From positions 70,645-134,644 of the forward strand of contig NW_001865039.1 in NCBI RefSeq assembly GCF_000002865.3: a stretch of DNA of 64,000 nucleotides. The letters run 5' to 3'. Below the pieces are notes generated by a model that saw only the letters and a list, made by a program, of their open reading frames with translations, was not told the origin of the DNA and did no database searches. The position numbers and the translations under genes were made by a program. The DNA comes from Monosiga brevicollis MX1. Its lineage: Eukaryota; Opisthokonta; Choanoflagellata; Craspedida; Salpingoecidae. Of this stretch, positions 45,691 through 55,593 are shown piece by piece (positions within the stretch are counted from its first letter, which is position 1; the number at the start of each line of letters is the position of its first letter).

Positions 45691-48030
45691 ATGGGTGGAT
45701 GTGTCCCCTCCAAGACAGCCCAGGCAGGCACTGCGGCTGCGGTCAAGCAGTCAAGCGCCCCATTGCCCGATGATCCCACCGTGCGTAAGATCCTCGAGGT
45801 GCGGGAGAGCCACCCAGGAAACCGCATGGCCAAGCACTTTGACGTTGACTATTACCTCTCGTTGAGCGACGACGACAAGAAGGCCCTGATCAAGTGCTGC
45901 CAGAGCGGTATCGACAACGGCGACTCGGGCATGGGCTGCTACGCCATGCAGCCGGCCGATTACGACCGCTTCAAGCCCTTCTTTAGCAAGGTCCTGGCCG
46001 ACTACCACAAGGTGGGCGAGGACGCCAAGCACACCAACAACTGGGACCTGTCGGGTGTCGAGGGTCTGCCCGCGGACGGCCGCCTGGACCTGGCTGCCCT
46101 GGGTCTGCCGGCGCTGTCGATGCGCGTGCGGGTGGGTCGCAACCTGGCCGACTTCCCGCTGCCGGGTGCCATGACCAAGGATGACCGTGTCAACCTGGAG
46201 AAGAAGATGTGCGAGGCCTTTGACAAGCTCAAGGCCATGCCCGAGTACGGCGGCGGCTACAACTCGCTGACGCCCGATCACCCGGACCACATCAGCGAGG
46301 AGGCGTACCAGCAGTTAGTCAAGGACCACATCATGTTCAAGGACATGGCGGCGGACCCGTACCTGGCGTCGGCTGGTATTGCGGCCGACTGGCCCTATGG
46401 CCGTGGCTGCTACGTGTCGGAGGACCGTGGCTTTATCATCTGGGTGGGTGAGGAAGACCACCTGCGTATCATGTGCATGCGCAAGGGCACGGTGCTGAAC
46501 GAGGTGTTTGACCGCTTGAAGACGGCGCTGGACGTGGTCAACGGCATTGAGGGCCTGTCCTTTGCCATGTCGCCCGACTACGGTGTGGTGACGAGCTGCC
46601 CGACCAACCTGGGCACGGGCATGCGCGCGAGCGTGCACATTGGCCTGCCCAACCTGACGGCGGATGGCACGGATGCAAAGGCCAAGGAGGTGTGCCGCCC
46701 GCTGGGCCTGTCGGTGCGTGGCATTGGCGGCGAGCACACGCCGATTGGCGAGGGTGGTGTGTGCGACATTTCGCCGAGTGCACGCTTCTGCATCACGGAG
46801 GCTCAGATTATCACGGCACTGTACACGGGCATCAAGCTTCTCAAGGAGGAGGAGGACAAGGCCGGCAGTGCCCCAGCTGCTGCCGAGGCCCCTGCTGCCG
46901 AGGCCCCTGCTGCCGAGTCGCCTGCCGATGATGTCGTGGAGAAGATTGCAGCCGTCAAGGCGGCGCACCCGGGTAACCGCATGGCCAAGCACTTTGATGT
47001 CGACTACTACAACACGTTGAGCGATGACGACAAGAAGGCCCTGATCAAGTGCTGCCAGAGCGGTATCGACAACGGCGACTCGGGCATGGGCTGCTACGCC
47101 ATGCAGCCGGCCGATTACGACCGCTTCAAGCCCTTCTTTAGCAAGGTCCTGGCCGACTACCACAAGGTGGGCGAGGACGCCAAGCACACCAACAACTGGG
47201 ACCTGTCGGGTGTCGAGGGTCTGCCCGCGGACGGCCGCCTGGACCTGGCTGCCCTGGGTCTGCCGGCGCTGTCGATGCGCGTGCGGGTGGGTCGCAACCT
47301 GGCCGACTTCCCGCTGCCGGGTGCCATGACCAAGGATGACCGTGTCAACCTGGAGAAGAAGATGTGCGAGGCCTTTGACAAGCTCAAGGCCATGCCCGAG
47401 TACGGCGGCGGCTACAACTCGCTGACGCCCGATCACCCGGACCACATCAGCGAGGAGGCGTACCAGCAGTTAGTCAAGGACCACATCATGTTCAAGGACA
47501 TGGCGGCGGACCCGTACCTGGCGTCGGCTGGTATTGCGGCCGACTGGCCCTATGGCCGTGGCTGCTACGTGTCGGAGGACCGTGGCTTTATCATCTGGGT
47601 GGGTGAGGAAGACCACCTGCGTATCATGTGCATGCGCAAGGGCACGGTGCTGAACGAGGTGTTTGACCGCTTGAAGACGGCGCTGGACGTGGTCAACGGC
47701 ATTGAGGGCCTGTCCTTTGCCATGTCGCCCGACTACGGTGTGGTGACGAGCTGCCCGACCAACCTGGGCACGGGCATGCGCGCGAGCGTGCACATTGGCC
47801 TGCCCAACCTGACGGCGGATGGCACGGATGCAAAGGCCAAGGAGGTGTGCCGCCCGCTGGGCCTGTCGGTGCGTGGCATTGGCGGCGAGCACACGCCGAT
47901 TGGCGAGGGTGGTGTGTGCGACATTTCGCCGAGTGCACGCTTCTGCATCACGGAGGCTCAGATTATCACGGCACTGTACACGGGCATCAAGCTTCTCAAG
48001 GAGGAGGAGGACAAGGCCGGCAGTGCTTAG
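45691..48030 (+). CDS. Two-domain phosphagen (arginine-type) kinase with acylation signal
   Basis: Intronless, 779 residues from MGGCVPSK at 45,691. Each half is a complete guanidino kinase: SGIDNGDSGMGCYAM (specificity loop), SMRVRVGRNLADFPLPG, WPYGRGCYV, GEEDHLRIMCMRKG (catalytic Glu), SCPTNLGTGMRASVHIGLP (catalytic Cys) and VRGIGGEHTPIGEGG. The GEHT..GG block and RASVHI are more like arginine than creatine kinase, but substrate cannot be settled by eye. The enzyme buffers ATP via a phosphagen. The start MGGC fits N-myristoylation at Gly2 and palmitoylation at Cys4, so membrane (for example flagellar) anchoring is likely. The two domains are joined by an AEAPAAEAPAAESPADD linker. Codon use is very biased to G/C-ending codons, suggesting high expression. 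I chose this ATG because the acylation motif starts there and upstream sequence looks untranslated. Confidence 0.93.
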   Translation: MGGCVPSKTAQAGTAAAVKQSSAPLPDDPTVRKILEVRESHPGNRMAKHFDVDYYLSLSDDDKKALIKCCQSGIDNGDSGMGCYAMQPADYDRFKPFFSKVLADYHKVGEDAKHTNNWDLSGVEGLPADGRLDLAALGLPALSMRVRVGRNLADFPLPGAMTKDDRVNLEKKMCEAFDKLKAMPEYGGGYNSLTPDHPDHISEEAYQQLVKDHIMFKDMAADPYLASAGIAADWPYGRGCYVSEDRGFIIWVGEEDHLRIMCMRKGTVLNEVFDRLKTALDVVNGIEGLSFAMSPDYGVVTSCPTNLGTGMRASVHIGLPNLTADGTDAKAKEVCRPLGLSVRGIGGEHTPIGEGGVCDISPSARFCITEAQIITALYTGIKLLKEEEDKAGSAPAAAEAPAAEAPAAESPADDVVEKIAAVKAAHPGNRMAKHFDVDYYNTLSDDDKKALIKCCQSGIDNGDSGMGCYAMQPADYDRFKPFFSKVLADYHKVGEDAKHTNNWDLSGVEGLPADGRLDLAALGLPALSMRVRVGRNLADFPLPGAMTKDDRVNLEKKMCEAFDKLKAMPEYGGGYNSLTPDHPDHISEEAYQQLVKDHIMFKDMAADPYLASAGIAADWPYGRGCYVSEDRGFIIWVGEEDHLRIMCMRKGTVLNEVFDRLKTALDVVNGIEGLSFAMSPDYGVVTSCPTNLGTGMRASVHIGLPNLTADGTDAKAKEVCRPLGLSVRGIGGEHTPIGEGGVCDISPSARFCITEAQIITALYTGIKLLKEEEDKAGSA
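45871..48026 (+). repeat. Internal direct repeat of about 1,001 bases (offset 1,155)
   Basis: 45,871-46,871 and 47,026-48,026 appear identical base for base, including silent sites. Just upstream (45,800-45,870 versus 46,955-47,025) the copies differ at several silent and coding positions. This sharp boundary suggests recent gene conversion or a recent duplication. Confidence 0.9.
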
Positions 48031-48254
48031 ATCATAGTTTTTGAAGCTTTCGTCGCATGAATTGATTTTCGTTTGTGTTCTTTGTTTCTCGTTGAGCCTG
48101 TGGCTTTGCTTGCATCTGAAAAGCCACTAATCGAGTTGATTGATTTTTCAAATATCTGGTTAAGTGATGTGCATCGTCTTTGCCAAATGCCTTTTGTGAG
48201 ATTGAATCACCAGGGGCAAGTTCAGGGAGCTGTGTTGGTTCGGCTCGGCAGCAA

Positions 48255-49375
48255 CTACCACAAGGTAGCATGGCTGCTAGGTCGCGAAGCGGATGCTTCT
48301 ACTTCTTTAACAATGGCTTGAATGCGAGCCTCAACCTCCTCAATCGTTTGGTTGCTCACGTCAAGGATAATGGGTTTGCAGTTTGTTGTTAAGCTCTCGT
48401 ACAACGTCTTGAACTGCAAAACAAGCAAATGACATGAGGGTAGCCCGCTTGATTGACAGCTTTAGCTTTGACGCCTTGGGCAGACTAGACTCACCTGCTC
48501 TTTCACCTTGGCCTGAAACTCTGAAACTTCATAGCGCTCCTCGCCAAAGCCGCCTCGAGACTCTGCCTCGCTCTGGCTGAGTTCCATGTGAATCAGAACA
48601 TCTGGCACGGGCAGTCCAGCATCTGGCTGCTTGCACCACTCCACGTCTAGACCCTATGTGAACCAAGAGGGCAATCAAGTGGACGAAGGTTGAGGCAACA
48701 GAATATTGAGAGAAAATGTGGCGGCCTGCTCCGGGGACTCTGACTTGATACCTTAGCACTGGTAAAGGCAACGCCAGAGAAGGCATAGCGATCCACCACC
48801 AGCGACACTCCATTTGCGAGTTTACGTTCAATCTCATCGCTGCGAGCGTGTGTAAATGGACATGAGCATAAGCAAGTGTCTTGCACGTTCGTCAGATCAA
48901 GGGATAGAGGAAAGACGTGTACACGACGGGCACTGGACGGTGCACAAGAACTCAACAAACCGCAGCTCCCATCGGTTGGCAGAGAAGAGCAGGTGTGCGG
49001 CCTTGTCGGGAAGCTCAATCTCCTTCCGCAGATACTGATTGATCAGGGAACCAATCTGCGTGGTGCGATCTAGTATAAGGATGCGCGCGCACCGCCGGTC
49101 GCGTGAGTAAGTTTGACTTCTGGTATAGGTCACCATGGACCTGCTCTAGCGGGACTACTCACCAGGAAAGCGCATGCTTTCTGCGCCATTGGGACGATGG
49201 TTCTTGAGCCATTCCACGAGCCGTCCACATTGCGTGCTATGTGATTCTCGCTGCCACATGAATGCGACGCGCGTTGCCAGAAAAGCAACAACACAACTGA
49301 CCCAGCCATGACCCACCTCTTGCCGCAGCGATCACACCCCTCCAATACAATCAGCAAGCCTCGATTCATAGCCAT
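48255..49375 (-). CDS. DTYMK: Thymidylate kinase (dTMP kinase)
   Basis: Starts MAMNRGLLIVLEGCDRCGK at 49,375 (P-loop, split by an intron after GK). It continues STQCGRLVEWLKNHRPNGAESMRFP, DRTTQIGSLINQYLRKEIELPDK, HLLFSANRWEL, VSLVVDRYAFSGVAFTSAK (DRY/substrate motif) and EWCKQPDAGLPVPDVLI. GGFGEERYE (lid region) comes next, and the C terminus ends EVEASAS..TLW at 48,255. Order and length match eukaryotic TMPK. It phosphorylates dTMP to dTDP for DNA synthesis. The P-loop reads GCDRCGK rather than the common GLDRAGK; the key Lys is kept. The gene is divergent from the next gene with only 203 bases between start codons. Confidence 0.93.
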
Positions 49376-49578
49376 GACGCCGGTTCCACCCTTCGAGTTG
49401 GTCGTGTCAAATATAAGGAACCACACACACACACACGCACACACACGACTCTCTCTCTCTCTCTCTTCGTTTTGTAACGGTTTTGGTTCAGAAGTTTTAT
49501 CTGACAATTGAGGGTTGCTTTGCATGCATGAAGAATGGGCGTGCTTTTTGGTTTTTCAAGCATTTGAGTAACCAAGAG
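49376..49578. promoter_or_regulatory. Compact bidirectional promoter with TCTGACAA
   Basis: The 203 bases between two divergent start codons hold an (AC)n run (49,424-49,446), a (TC)n run (49,450-49,465) and TTTATCTGACAATT with the core at 49,500-49,507. The core lies 125 bases from the DTYMK ATG and 72 from the plus-strand ATG. Confidence 0.55.
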
Positions 49579-51417
49579 AATGGCAGGACAGGGTCGGCAG
49601 CTGGGTCGAGGGAGTGGCAGCATCTGGGACGCCCAGTTCGGCAAGTAAGTTAGATCATGGCCGAAGCATGGAGCAGTTCATGGGTGCCCTTGACCTCTTG
49701 TGCGCACATGCCCATTCAAGCTCAATGTGTCATGGCATCTGGCGCAGGTTTTGGCCACAGCCTAGCCCTGAGCAGAGCGCTGTTCAAGCCAAGGTTGGTG
49801 GCCTCGCATTGCGAGCCGATCATGAGAGATTCAAAATTTAAACGCTGGGATGAACAATCTGTCACCCGCTTGCTAATCGCCCACTCTTTCCCGACGCCTC
49901 TGCAATGAGGTAGAGCCGCACACAAATGCAAGAAGATGCCAACTTTGGTCTTCACATTGCCAGCTCCTCGTCGGAAGATTCCGCCATTGTGACCTCGCAT
50001 CGCGTCAAACGGCTCAACCCAGTTTTTGAGCGTCAGGAAGATGAAAATAGCGAAGAACTTGGTATTCTGCAAGAAAGCACCAATACAGACCAGCTTCTTC
50101 TTGATGGCAGTACCGTGACCGAATCGCGTATCGACACGGCCTCCAACATGCCCTCGACGCGCCCCTCGGTTGCGGGCGCCTTGCCAGTTGTCGTCTTTCA
50201 ACCAAGACTGCTAACTCTGGCGTCTGCTCCATCCTCAAGCTGCTGTGCACCGCACCACATCTCAAAACTGGCCAAGTGCCAAGCGCCCTACCACACCTGG
50301 TGCAACCCAGGAGCCTGGCTCAGCTGTGTGGCGAAAAATCACCAAGTTAGAGAGACGTACGTTCTCTGCGCATGAGCCCCGTGCCCAAAAAGACACGGGA
50401 CCGAGTGTTACTCTGCCTCGCTTTGACCTGATCGCGTGCTTGCGCTTGGAAACTTTTGTTTGATGTACATTGCTTCTGGGGATCAACGATATTATTATCT
50501 GGCCGTGGACCAGCTGGGAATATCGCAACATTGGCCCAGACCAGATGCTGCGGTTACTCGTGGGTGCTTGGCGTTGCTATTCAGAGCGATCTGACCATGA
50601 CAATGGAGAAGTTTTTGTGCTTTCAAAGGTACGGCTGAAAGTGTGGCCGTTTCAGCCGCCATTCCCAACGTGATGGAGGGCAAGTCGTGCCGTCTCTAAT
50701 CTGACTTGACTGGTGAAACCACCTTCACAGTTGGATCCCAAGAGGCAAAGGCTACAACTGCAAGCGTACACTCAAGCAGATTGGATCGACGTCATTGAGT
50801 TTCGGCTCTTTCATACGTAAGAAGCCCTCTCATTTCGATGGCCGCTGCCCGCTAGACTCTCACATCAAGTTGATCTTAACAGCACTGTTCGACTGGCTGG
50901 CGCGGTGGAGCTGCCGGGAACCTCGATCGAGGTCTGTATCGTCGCACCCCGTCTTCGAAAGCATGAAAATTGGTGCTTGACACTGCGACAGGAAACTCCA
51001 TCAATGTTTCTCATTGCAACCTGTGTGCTGCAAAATCAGGTGTTTTCAAACTCAACTGGCTGTTGCCCAGCCAGCTGCCCAGGCTCCTGCTTACTCAACA
51101 TGGCAAGTCGCCTGCATAAAGCAGCGTTCAAGTAGATTACATCCCTCGTTGTTTCGTCTTATTGTTGCGGTGCCTGACCACAAGATTTTTGTGCTTTTTT
51201 TTTATCTGACCACAAGCTAATTGTTTGTTATCTTGCACGCATTACCACGCCTTTCCCTTCGCTTTGCTAACGAACGATTGTGTATCTGTTGTCATGCCAG
51301 GCATTGTGCTGTTGTCCATTCAGCGACCACGGGTGGAACGAAGAACGAATTCTGGCCATTCGCAAAATATTGGATCAAACTCTACCGCAGCCCACAAGCG
51401 AAACAACCTGGATTTAA
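49579..51417 (+). CDS. Unrecognised multi-exon gene
   Basis: Exon 1 reads MAGQGRQLGRGSGSIWDAQFG with a GTAAGT donor. It joins in phase to FWPQPSPEQSAVQAK (after 49,749) and then to SRTQMQEDANFGLHIASSSSED, a Ser/Glu/Thr-rich exon containing RVKRLNPVFERQEDE (from about 49,919). Later exon-like pieces are AVWRKITKLER, DQMLRLLVGAWRCYSE, LQAYTQADWIDVIEFRLFH, VRLAGAVELPGTSIEVCIVA..WCLTLRQETPSMFLIAT, and a last exon DHGWNEERILAIRKILDQTL ending at 51,417. The middle part is rich in beta-strand-like sequence and might be a PH/GRAM-type fold, but that is a guess. The first three exons are well supported; later junctions are not. Confidence 0.5.
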
Positions 51418-51696
51418 GTCTGGTTTAGAAGAGCATGGTTTGGAGGGTACAAGCAACATCACATGGTTTTGCTTGCTCTTGTCTGTGCACTATGTGTCTG
51501 GTTTGTTCTATGCAGCCTTGACTGCGATTGCCTGCCGTACTACGCGTCCCCCAGCTGCTGGGATTAAAATTTAATTTCAGAGTCTCAACCAGAAAAAAGC
51601 CATCCATCAATTCTGCCTTGATGATTCGTGGAAACTTTCCCCTTTTTTTCTTTTTTTTTTTTTTCTATTTTTTTTTTTCGCTGCTGCTCGCCTGAG

Positions 51697-54600
51697 CTAA
51701 TGACGACCATCTTCTTCTTCATCTTCTTCGTCTTGATCTTCACCGTGGTCGGCAACTATGCCGACATTACGACTTGCGACCGAGGGCGAAGAAACAAGTT
51801 GTTCGTACAACGGAGCTAGACACCAAGCATCGATCGCAGCATACTCGGCTTGATCCGGTCGCAATGGCCGCCGATCCCAATTGGAGCATTGATTGCGCTT
51901 GTCAAGGGTTTGTCCAAGAACAGCCGCGACCACCGTGCCCAACCCAGGGCGCTTTTTGCGCTGCAGCCAGCTCTGGGCCAAGGGCTGCACGTCCACGACC
52001 TGCACCGGCGATGCATGTGCGGGCAACATCCGCTGCAAATGCCTGGTATCTTCCCCGAAGGAGAAGCCGAGAAGCGTGTGTGGTGCGCCACGACTCAGCA
52101 CAAATGCCAGCAGCTGTCCCAGCTATGACAAAACAATGGGAACAAGGCATCAGATACCATGAACGACGTGGCACATTCGCATTTGCTACTCGCCCCACCG
52201 ACCTCGTATGCATAAGCAGCATCCCCCATCCCTGGTACAGCATCCAGAAGAAACACGTCATCACCCATGGCTACTTGAATGAGTGAGCAAGTGGGGCGGG
52301 GTGATCGCCTACAATCCGCAATCAGAATGCATGACGACATCAAGATGAGCGACGACACGAAAAAGAAGCTCGGCGCAAAAGAAGAAAAGCTGAAATGCCA
52401 TAATCCGTACCACTCAGTATCAATGCCCACGAGTCGAGGGGAGGTCAGGAGTTGCTCCATGCGCTGGCGAGCATCTTGCATCGCTGTTCAAACAAACATG
52501 TTCCAAGTCAAGGAGACAGCAGCAAGGCCTGCAATACTCGCCCGATGTGTGGACTCACCGGATTGCGTGCCAACAAAATGGATCGTGGTCGACTTCGGCA
52601 AGCAAAGTCGGTTGTCGATGCCAGCAACCCCGGCACGCAAAAGGTCGGCCAGAGGTGGAACCCCCAGCACTTCCAGGAAGCTGAGTAGGTGTGGCGTGGT
52701 GGCTGCATACTCAGCTGCCTCCAAAGCGCCCCGAGTCTGGATGGTTCGAGCACAAATTAGTGTTTCGACGGCCAATGCCTCGTCGGTGGAGAATTCGTAA
52801 CCCCACTGTTCAAATATTTTGAGCAGCGAAACGGGATTGGCACGGGTCAAGCTGTGCAGCAAGGCAGACCGATCTTTGGCTTGGGTTAAAGATAAAGTCC
52901 CGAGGCTCGCGGTGTTGGTGATTTGCTCAGTCTTTTCAGCGAGTTCGTCCGACACCGCCTCTGTTGACGTGGCCAGCGATGCAAGCTGCTGGCAAAGCTT
53001 TGTCAAACTGAGCGACGAGTCGGGCGTCAAGGACAGCTGCGCGTTGGTGATCAAGCCGGGGGCGAGAACTTGGCTGGCGAAAACGTGCTGCAAATGACCG
53101 GTCTCGCGCTGCGATTGGACTGGAGGCGAATGCAAAAACCATGTTGACCATTTGTCCACTAGGGCAGCTGCCATCGGGTAATTGCCCTGAGCAACCATGT
53201 CTCTCATGCATTGCTCAGCTGTATCGAGGAGTGTTCCGGCATTCAAGGCCCCCTGCTGCCCGCTTGCGGGATGATCGACAATGGCAGCCATCACTTGGAG
53301 AGTATGAACTGCCTCGCCAGACTTGTTGCGCCGAGCCATATGGCGTGCCGATAAGAGGCCATGATCAAGGATGACGGCCCATGGCACCTCAGCCAGAACG
53401 GGAGTCAAAGAAACCGTGTGCAGCGTATCCTGGACATGCTCCAACAACAGCACAAGCACAGTGCTATCTGTCAAGGCTATGGTGGCTGGCGCCAACAACT
53501 GGAGCCGCACACTAGAGTCTGTGACGCGTGTACAAAAGTTACGCAGAAATTCCTTGAAGCAGCGTTGCAAAAACTTGATCATGTTCACGGCCCGCTTGAA
53601 GAGGATGCCGTGGTTATTGAGTTGCCGTCGCAGCTCGCGTCGCTGGCATGCGACTGCCACATCGGCTAATCGAGACTAACCGGCAAAAAAATGACGGAGC
53701 AAGGTATTATGCAATCAACCTTCAGAAGAAACCCCGTTTGGCTGGTTCAGGCCGCTCATGAGCATGCTCAAATACCTCGTCTAATGGACTGATTAGCAGC
53801 AATTGCTGAGGCAGCTGCTCAAAAAACTGACGACGTGCCACTGGTGGGCCGGTGAAGCAGGTATGAATGGTTCGGGCCAGGACTAGGGCAAGCTACAATT
53901 GTTTTGTTAGGGCACACGGCAGATAATGTCCTTGAGTAAAAACCCCTCAAACCTGGCTAGCAGATGGGTCGCTGTTCTGGTCGAAGCCCACCTCTTTGGT
54001 CGTCCATGTAGGGCCCAAAGCGGCCACCACTTGATCCACAGGCAAGGGCTCGAGGTCTTGCACGGCCTCGTCCGTGCGCTGGGATCCACCTGAAAAAAAA
54101 AAGGGGGGGGGGGGGAAGCAGGCCAAATTTGAGACGTACGGACACTAACAGGAGAATGAGAGCATCATGGCTGCGCAGGCCTGGCAAACAGAACAGAGAC
54201 AACTGTGTGACCATACTTGTATGTGGCTCGAGGCCGAGCTTGGCACGACAGTGGCGACATGTTGCTACGTGGGTGGATTGAGCAGCCAGGGCCTGATCAT
54301 CCTTGGTAAAATCCCGCCATTCCCGGGTTTCAGCTGCCTCCCGATGCTCGAGCTCCGTCATTTCACTTTCTGATAGCTGCGTGACCCGGTATGTCAGTCT
54401 TTCAGACCATCGCGCGTGCTAAAAATGGATAAAGAGGAATACAGTGCGCACAGCTAGGCACGACGGACCTTCAGACGTGCCAGGCCTAAAGGCGTATCTC
54501 CAGTCACAACAGTTAGACGAAGACTGCCGCCCTCGTCAAGAAGATGGAGTAGCGAGCGCCAACGACCTTTGCCTGATGCGCAAATTTGTAAACGAGCAAG

Positions 54601-55105
54601 AATGTGTATGCAAACGAATGGACATTAGCTAACGCACTTCCTCAGAGCTAGGGTATATAGATCCAATCCCGTGACGGGGATGTAAAGAGTTGCACATACC
54701 TGCAGCAAACATGACGGCCGTGTGGCCGCGTTTCGTACTCTGGTTAGGGTCGGCACCCAACTGAAGAAGGTAATGAACCAGGTCTTCCGAACTGCTGAGC
54801 TGCGCCGCATACATCAAAGCCGTCTTGCCGTTTTCATTGCCCAGATTGATGTAGTCTGCGGAGGTCAGGCATGCAGAGCCAGGGCGCTGAGCGATTGGAG
54901 GCCTCTCCTCTGTCGTGGTGGACCCTCGGGTCTATCCCTGGTTCTGAGCATGCATACCTGGTGGGGCGATGCCAGCCTCTTGCGCCGCGGATACAACTGC
55001 CTGCGCTTCGCTCACATCACGGCACTTGAAAAACGTGCGTTTGCATGCCCTTCGCAGTTGCTCGCCGACCTCGACGGCCGTCAAGCTCGAAGCAGTCTCG
55101 GTCAT
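51697..55105 (-). CDS. Ankyrin-repeat plus RNase D-type 3'-5' exonuclease (EXD3/Mut-7-like)
   Basis: The 5' exons start MTETASSLTAVEVGEQL at 55,105. They give ankyrin repeats (DYINLGNENGKTALMYAAQ, LVHYLLQLGADPNQSTKRGHTAVMFAAG, GDTPLGLARL) and a Cys/His pair (HVATCRHCRAKLGLEP). GSQRTDEAVQDLEPLPVDQV follows. The 3' part has a helical region (IKFLQRCFKEFLRNF) and then a DEDDy exonuclease. Its motifs are LVGIDTEW (Exo I), LLGFSFGEDTRHLQ (Exo II) and EYAAIDAWCLAPLYEQL (Exo III, Tyr present). The acidic tail EEDEEEDGRH ends at 51,697. The nuclease part resembles EXD3/Nibbler/Mut-7, which trim small RNAs. No start codon in the right frame was found for a separate nuclease gene near 53,660, which favours one fused gene. 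Two adjacent genes remain possible. Confidence 0.72.
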
Positions 55106-55268
55106 TGTGCTTCGCCTTGCACGGCCCCCCTGCTCTTCGTCTGTCGCAGTCGACGACTCCCGCAACCAAAATAGCTCCAGACCAGCTTGAGCTCCCCTAT
55201 TGCATTTGATGCTCCAAACACCATTGCACTCGCACGCTCCTCTAGCCAAATGGGGGCTGCCATTCACG

Positions 55269-55306
<38 letters not shown>

Positions 55307-55593
55307 CGCACACACACTTGTCCGCATTCAGAGAAACAAAACTGATTCTGGTGATGTCATCATATCTTCTAACTGAAGCGATTATTGAACTTTTTGCAGG
55401 TTTACTTGAAAAATTTGTTTCTATACTAGTGACTTTGTGTGGCAGTTTTGGAGGTTGTAGTTCTTGTTGTCGTTTGTGTTGAATTTGTTTGATTTTCTTT
55501 TTTTTTTTTTTTTTTTTGGCAGCGCAACAGCGATATTCGGCAGTAGTGGGCACTGACGCGCGGGTTCTTGAAGACAAGAGCCAATCGCCCACG
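55106..55593. promoter_or_regulatory. Divergent upstream region with AC and poly-T runs
   Basis: An (AC)n-rich run (55,268-55,318) and an uninterrupted T tract (about 55,500-55,518) lie between the ankyrin-nuclease start and the FN3-GRXCR start. No TCTGACAA copy is seen. Confidence 0.5.

Noticed and set aside
46315-47445. Long minus-strand ORF (376 residues) across the phosphagen kinase
   Set aside because: Antisense frame kept open by biased codon use; it repeats exactly with the two kinase domains.
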